A stretch of 8,395 nucleotides of DNA from Gammaproteobacteria bacterium (GTDB lineage Bacteria > Pseudomonadota > Gammaproteobacteria > HK1), in assembly GCA_022822245.1 (NCBI GenBank), contig JAJECB010000018.1, forward strand, positions 1-8,395, read 5' to 3'. This document shows positions 5,646-8,395 of this stretch, one piece after another (position 1 is the first letter of the stretch; each line of letters starts with the position of its first letter). Made by a program: the position numbers and the translations under genes. The notes below the pieces were generated by a model that ran no database searches, had not been told where the DNA came from, and saw nothing but the letters and a program-made list of their open reading frames with translations.

Positions 5646-5821
5646 CCGTCGGGCTGAAGTCCTACACACAACGGGCCCCACGCCGATGGATGCACGGCGC
5701 CGGTCGGGGCACCCTCGCCGGAGCCATCGACCGAACGCCGCAGCACCTGCCCCCGCCTCGCCAACCGGCAGGCGTGGGTCGCTGCCGCTCCGGTCGCATC
5801 CTTCGCCCGGAACCGCCGCTT
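5646..5821 (+). promoter_or_regulatory. Conserved leader of Rpn copy 3
   Basis: Closest to the copy 1 leader: over the first 50 or so bases (GGGCTGAAGTCCTACACAC onward) only about three differ. The Shine-Dalgarno has changed from CCCGGAG to CCCGGAA, so the downstream fragment may be poorly translated. The left edge of homology abuts the ATG of the membrane-protein stub within a few bases and so marks the junction. Confidence 0.6.
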
Positions 5822-6025
5822 ATGAACATCACCCCGTACGACGCCGCCTGGAAGCTGCTGTTCTCCTTCCCGGTCATGCCCCACGACCTGCTCGCCGGAT
5901 TCGTCCCCTGCGAATGGGTCCGAAACCTCGACCTCCCCACCCCCCGACAAAGGCGTTCGAAAGCGGGTCTGAAGCGTCACCCCGGCAGCCATGTGAGCAA
6001 CGGACTGCTCCAGCGCCACTCGGAC
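5822..6025 (+). pseudogene. 5' fragment of an Rpn nuclease gene, copy 3
   Basis: MNITPYDAAWKLLFSFPVM and then HDLLAGFVPCEWVRNLDL match copies 1 and 2. The match weakens, gains about 9 codons, and is last clear at RHSD (6014-6025), the first catalytic Asp. The following VW is not preserved, and there is no recognisable EFQS, LPIVLYHG or C-terminal domain before the opposing gene ends at 6134. The frame happens to stay open far into the antisense of that gene, which gives a long but meaningless ORF. The copy is truncated at its 3' side and cannot make an active nuclease. Bases 6026-6133 hold nothing I can identify. Confidence 0.75.
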
Positions 6026-6133
6026 ATGGTCGGCGCTGCCTCATCGGGCGAGATTCCACAGCATCACGGCGATCGGCCCTCTCATCCTCATCTTCATTCC
6101 CATGCATCGCTCTTGCGCCCGCGGTGTACCGCC

Positions 6134-8395
6134 CTACCACCAGCGCAGCAGCGGAACGATGCTCGTGTAGCCGTCCGTCCATGCCCGCATCCGGTCCGGC
6201 GCGCCGAGCGGGACCCAGCCCGCATCGAGGTCGAGCGCGCCGAGCGTCGCTTCGTCGCGGGCAAGCACCACCAGGTGCGAGGAGGTCGATGCCCTCGACT
6301 TCGTCAGCGCCTCCGACGCCGAGTAGCGCTTGATGCGGCCGGCAAGCCCGGTGCGGGCGGCGATCGCCGCGACCACAGGCTCCAGGTCGATGTGCCGGTT
6401 CGAGATGTGCACCGCGAGAACCCCCTCCGGGGCGAGCACCTGGAGGTAGCTCCGGAACGCCTCCAGAGTGAGGAGGTGGACCGGGATCGCATCGGAGGTG
6501 AAGGCGTCGAGGGCCAGGAAGTCGAACGTGGCCTCCTCGCGCGCGAGCAGCAGCCGCGCGTCGCCCACCCCGATGAACGCATCCGGCGCGCAGCTCTGAA
6601 GTGCGGCGAAGTGCTCGCGCGCGAGACGCACCACGGCGGGGTCGATCTCGTAGATGCGTACCTCGTCGCCTTCGCGGGCGAAGCAGGCGAGCGAGCCGGT
6701 GCCGAGCCCCGCGATGCCCAGCACGAGCGGGTCCGGGCGGCGCCCGAGGCTCGCCAGCAGTTCGGCGTACGGAGTCCCCGCACCGTAGTAGGTGATGCGG
6801 CTGTCGACGGCCCCGTCAGCGTGGCGGCGTTCCGCCCCGTGCAGGGTGGTGCCGTGGTAGAAGGAGCGCAGCCCCTCGGACTCCACGATGCGGTACACCC
6901 CGAAGAAGGTGCGCTCCTGGGCGACGAGCGCGTCGCCGCCGTGGCGCGCGACCAGCGACGGCACGAGGAACACGCCAAGCAACGCCCCCGCGAGCAGGGC
7001 GGGCCGCGCCCGCAGGATGAGCAGGGCCGGCGCGGCGAGCGCCACCAGCACCAAGCACGCGCCGAAAAAGAGGGGCGACAAATCGTTGCCGTCACCGCGG
7101 GCCCCGTCGAGCACCGTGGTGAGGCCGGCCACGACGACCGTCAGCGCCACCGCCACCGCGATGTAATGACCGCGGCGAAGGCGCACCCGCCTCGCCGGGA
7201 GGAGCGCGGCGACGAGTGCGAGGACGATCGGGTACTCGTAGACGTCGGTGAAGACGACCGGCGCCACGAGCGCGACGAGCATCCCGCCCACGAGCCCGCC
7301 GGTGGAGACCAGGAGGTAGAAGCGGGTCAGGTCGGCCGCCGGCGGCCGGAGCCGGGCCAGCGCCCCGTGGCAGTAGAGCGCGGCCAGGACGAAGACCAGG
7401 AGATGGGCCAGGCCGAGCGCGAGCACGGTGCGGTTGGCGAGGTACAGCACCACCAGCGCGATGAGGGCCGGGGCCAGCAGGTGCGCCACGAGCCGCTGCG
7501 GCATCAGGGTCCGACGCGCGAAGGCGTGCACGAAGGTCCCGAGGTAGAGCGCGAGCGGCACGATCCACAGCAGCGGGACCGCGGCCACGTCCGTGGTCAG
7601 GTAGCGGGTGACCGCGAGCAGGAGCGCGCTCGGGATCGCGGACAGGGCGAGGATGCGCATCGGATGTGCGGGCGCCGCCGTCGGTCCCGCGGCGACCCCG
7701 GGTCGCGGCGCCACCGCCACGTTCCCGGCTGAAGCGCCACCGTCCCCAATCGGCGCCGCCGCGCCAGCCCCGGCCGGCGCCGCCGCGGTAGCACCGGCCG
7801 CAGTGTCCCCGGCCGAAGCGATGGCGGCTCCTGAAGCGGCGGCATCTCCCGCTCCGGCTGCTCGCCACAGGACGAAGAGGAAGGGTGCGAGCGCGAGCGC
7901 CGCGGCGCTCCACAGCCACGCCTGCCGTTCCAGCCCCAGGAAGGGCTCGAGGAGGAACGGGAACGCCACCAGCGCCCCGGCGGAGCCCGCGTTCGAGGCC
8001 GCGTAGAGAAAGTAGGGGTCGGCGGACGCGGCCCCCGTCCCCGCCCGCGCGAGCCAGCTCTGCACCAGTGGCGTCAGCGACGAGACGGCGACGAAAGCAA
8101 GCCCGAGGGCGCCCGCGAGCGTCCCGAGCAGCCACAGCGCGGGCGGCAGCCCGGCCGACGGCGTCTCGCCGAAGAGCCGAAGATCGCCGACCGGCGCGGC
8201 GAGGGCGACCCCGGCCCACAGCACCCCGAGCACGAGGAGCTGCCCGGCGGGCGTCGCGCGGCGGGCGAGCAGATGGGCAAGCGCATAGCCACCGAGCAGC
8301 GCCGCCTGGAAGAACACCATCGCGGTGTTCCATACCGCGGGCGAGCCCCCGAGCACCGGCAGCACCCCGCGAACGCTGAGCGGCTGCACCCAGAA
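6134..8395 (-). CDS. Fused membrane (MFS-like)/spermidine synthase-like protein, 5' end outside window
   Basis: 753 codons are visible; residue 1 here is the first visible codon (8395-8393), and the true start is outside because the frame is open and FWVQPL is internal to the family pattern. Residues 15-24 (LGGSPAVWNT) are the family signature, and about a dozen hydrophobic segments fill residues 20-480. The cytosolic end follows: HGTTLHG (514-520), YYGAGTPYAE (536-545), SAM-type loop GLGTGSLA (563-570), YEIDP (582-586), GDARLLL (611-617) and LDAFTSDAIPVHLL (629-642) with the spermidine-synthase-type Asp residues. It ends normally in WTDGYTSIVPLLRW. The biochemical role of this fused family is not established; polyamine synthesis is suggested by fold only. 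Odd: residues about 179-245 form an Ala/Gly/Pro-rich linker inside the membrane domain. Confidence 0.85.
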   Translation of the reverse strand, partial: FWVQPLSVRGVLPVLGGSPAVWNTAMVFFQAALLGGYALAHLLARRATPAGQLLVLGVLWAGVALAAPVGDLRLFGETPSAGLPPALWLLGTLAGALGLAFVAVSSLTPLVQSWLARAGTGAASADPYFLYAASNAGSAGALVAFPFLLEPFLGLERQAWLWSAAALALAPFLFVLWRAAGAGDAAASGAAIASAGDTAAGATAAAPAGAGAAAPIGDGGASAGNVAVAPRPGVAAGPTAAPAHPMRILALSAIPSALLLAVTRYLTTDVAAVPLLWIVPLALYLGTFVHAFARRTLMPQRLVAHLLAPALIALVVLYLANRTVLALGLAHLLVFVLAALYCHGALARLRPPAADLTRFYLLVSTGGLVGGMLVALVAPVVFTDVYEYPIVLALVAALLPARRVRLRRGHYIAVAVALTVVVAGLTTVLDGARGDGNDLSPLFFGACLVLVALAAPALLILRARPALLAGALLGVFLVPSLVARHGGDALVAQERTFFGVYRIVESEGLRSFYHGTTLHGAERRHADGAVDSRITYYGAGTPYAELLASLGRRPDPLVLGIAGLGTGSLACFAREGDEVRIYEIDPAVVRLAREHFAALQSCAPDAFIGVGDARLLLAREEATFDFLALDAFTSDAIPVHLLTLEAFRSYLQVLAPEGVLAVHISNRHIDLEPVVAAIAARTGLAGRIKRYSASEALTKSRASTSSHLVVLARDEATLGALDLDAGWVPLGAPDRMRAWTDGYTSIVPLLRWW

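Noticed and set aside
5354..7732. A 792-codon plus-strand open frame starting near the membrane stub
   Set aside because: It is made of the copy 3 leader and fragment followed by the antisense of the spermidine-synthase-like gene. The later part is low-complexity His/Arg/Glu/Gly-rich, as expected from the reverse of a GC-rich coding frame.
1..8395. CRISPR array, tRNA, rRNA or intact insertion sequence with transposase
   Set aside because: No regularly spaced identical repeats, no cloverleaf or rRNA-like stretches, and no DDE, HUH or serine/tyrosine recombinase frame was found. The Rpn family name putative transposase does not show transposition.

Overview
High-GC bacterial chromosome segment, most likely proteobacterial. 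The guess rests on the GC-rich codon use, the Rpn/YhgA-like (Transposase_31) proteins and the GTAGCCCGGATG-type intergenic palindrome, which I associate from memory with gamma- and betaproteobacteria. The genus cannot be read from the sequence. The window looks like accessory, rearranged DNA between two ordinary gene blocks.

Left block (1-1158, minus strand): a tightly overlapped operon of a PAPS-type sulfotransferase, a small acyl carrier protein and the first 22 codons of a third gene that runs off the window. The overlaps are 8 nt and 1 nt, which suggests translational coupling and a joint job in making a sulfated or carrier-bound metabolite or surface molecule.

Middle block (about 1281-6030): three copies of one unit. 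Each has a conserved leader of about 168-175 nt starting at a CTGAAGTCCTACACA-like box, then an Rpn-family PD-(D/E)XK nuclease gene; the two full-length copies also share a 3' tail (YCCGGATGGCATNGCGAGCGGT). Copies 1 (1460-2536) and 2 (3410-4408) are intact and keep the same D57/E76/Q78 catalytic positions. Copy 3 (5822-about 6025) is a 5' fragment. Copy 2 has a very good internal Shine-Dalgarno plus ATG in front of its C-terminal domain, which is the layout expected for an intragenic Rpn antitoxin. Between copies 1 and 2 lies a decayed minus-strand gene with two CxxC knuckles and an in-frame stop. Between copies 2 and 3 are a visibly lower-GC gene for a nuclease-like protein (PD...EVT) and the C-terminal stub of a membrane protein whose upstream part has been replaced by copy 3.

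Right block (6134-8395, minus strand): the 3' part of a large fused membrane/spermidine-synthase-like gene whose start lies outside the window. It carries an unusual Ala/Gly/Pro-rich linker of about 65 residues inside the membrane region.

The strongest leads are the leader-plus-Rpn repeated unit and the possible nested antitoxin in copy 2. The sulfotransferase-carrier protein operon and the relic genes are secondary.
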